Source of the DNA: an uncultured Oscillospiraceae bacterium
GTDB taxonomy: Bacteria; Bacillota; Clostridia; Oscillospirales; Oscillospiraceae
NCBI GenBank assembly: GCA_934655875.1
Contig: CAKUHB010000023.1
Location: 1 to 41,822, forward strand
Length of the DNA: 41,822 nucleotides
Reading direction: 5' to 3'
The number at the start of each line of letters is the position of its first letter. Positions within the stretch are counted from its first letter, which is position 1. The notes beneath the pieces were generated by a model that was given only the letters and a program-made list of their open reading frames with translations, searched no databases and had not been told where the DNA came from. Below are positions 41,586 through 41,822 of the stretch, piece by piece. The position numbers and the translations under genes are program-made.

Positions 41586-41822
41586 GGTGCCTGACTCCTC
41601 GTTCAAATTTGAATACAGACGACAAAATGCGGCCTGCTATCCGTACTATAGCAGATTCCGGTGTGAAAATCCAGCTGGTATAGGGCAGATATTCTTCTAG
41701 GGTGTATCTGAAAACTCCCAACGCACCCGGACAGCGGGCCTTTTAGCGGTGCGCCGCGTCATTTTTCCTTGAAATACGTCAGTATTCCTGCGAAAAAATG
41801 TCTTGCGCAACGCAAAAATCCC
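41586..41822. other. Non-coding right end; possible dispersed-repeat edge
   Basis: Holds a good minus-strand -10 TATAGT (41645-41650) for the peptidase gene, with only a poor -35. Beyond about 41700 no coding frame is convincing. Short dyads are seen (TTGCG-CAA-CGCAA near 41812, and CATTTTT with AAAAATG about 29 nt apart near 41760-41803). The wording looks like a clostridial intergenic repeat, but the window ends before it can be judged. Confidence 0.45.

Overview
The window (about 42 kb, roughly 60% GC by eye) looks like the chromosome of a gut-associated Clostridia member, most likely of the Oscillospiraceae/Ruminococcaceae type. The reasons are three T-box leaders, a glycine riboswitch and an ANTAR antitermination leader, strong AGGAGG ribosome sites, TTGACA-17-TATAAT promoters, type III glutamine synthetase, IreB, and gut functions (a choloylglycine/bile-salt hydrolase and an oleate hydratase). 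The species assignment is inference. I see no rRNA, tRNA, CRISPR array, prophage or insertion sequence.

Layout. 1-7155 is a nitrogen-assimilation block: a glutamine synthetase III gene leaving the left edge, a divergent ANTAR regulator, then gltB and gltD. The glutamine synthetase leader holds two hexaloop hairpins of ANTAR type, the second of which shares bases with a terminator-like stem. 7210-10136 holds a HAD phosphatase and tex, divergent from one palindrome that carries both promoters. 10185-12562 is a BlaI-type repressor with two candidate operators and a BlaR1-like M56 membrane protease whose outer part is a phosphodiester-glycosidase domain. 12572-16402 is an Ala T-box, a hairpin-rich non-coding stretch, alaS and a HIT protein. 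16459-19764 (minus strand) is glyA behind a glycine riboswitch and a stand-alone trpB2 behind a Trp T-box.

19809-20756 is a bile-salt-hydrolase-like gene. 20825-24761 (minus) is a five-gene overlapping operon: GntR regulator, two membrane proteins, an ABC ATPase and an exported propeller-like protein. 24772-27337 is a TetR regulator and oleate hydratase. 27473-29131 is a phosphohexomutase. 29302-31836 is a divergent LysR/putP pair. 31963-32598 is a Vat/xenobiotic acetyltransferase. 32599-32830 is a hairpin-rich dispersed-repeat-like segment. 32845-33153 is ireB.

33258-37009 (minus) is pheST behind a T-box. Immediately upstream lies a two-gene unit: a TIR-domain protein with an uncharacterised C-terminal half and a small TIGR04076-like protein. 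38349-40289 is a MerR regulator divergent from a cupin-aldo/keto reductase pair, with a 19-bp-spaced promoter typical of MerR activation. The window ends with a membrane M28-type peptidase and a short non-coding tail.

The best candidates for something under-described are the TIR + TIGR04076 operon, the M56-phosphodiester glycosidase fusion with its BlaI operators, and the ANTAR hairpin/terminator switch on glutamine synthetase III. All functions are read from motifs by eye; no database search was run.
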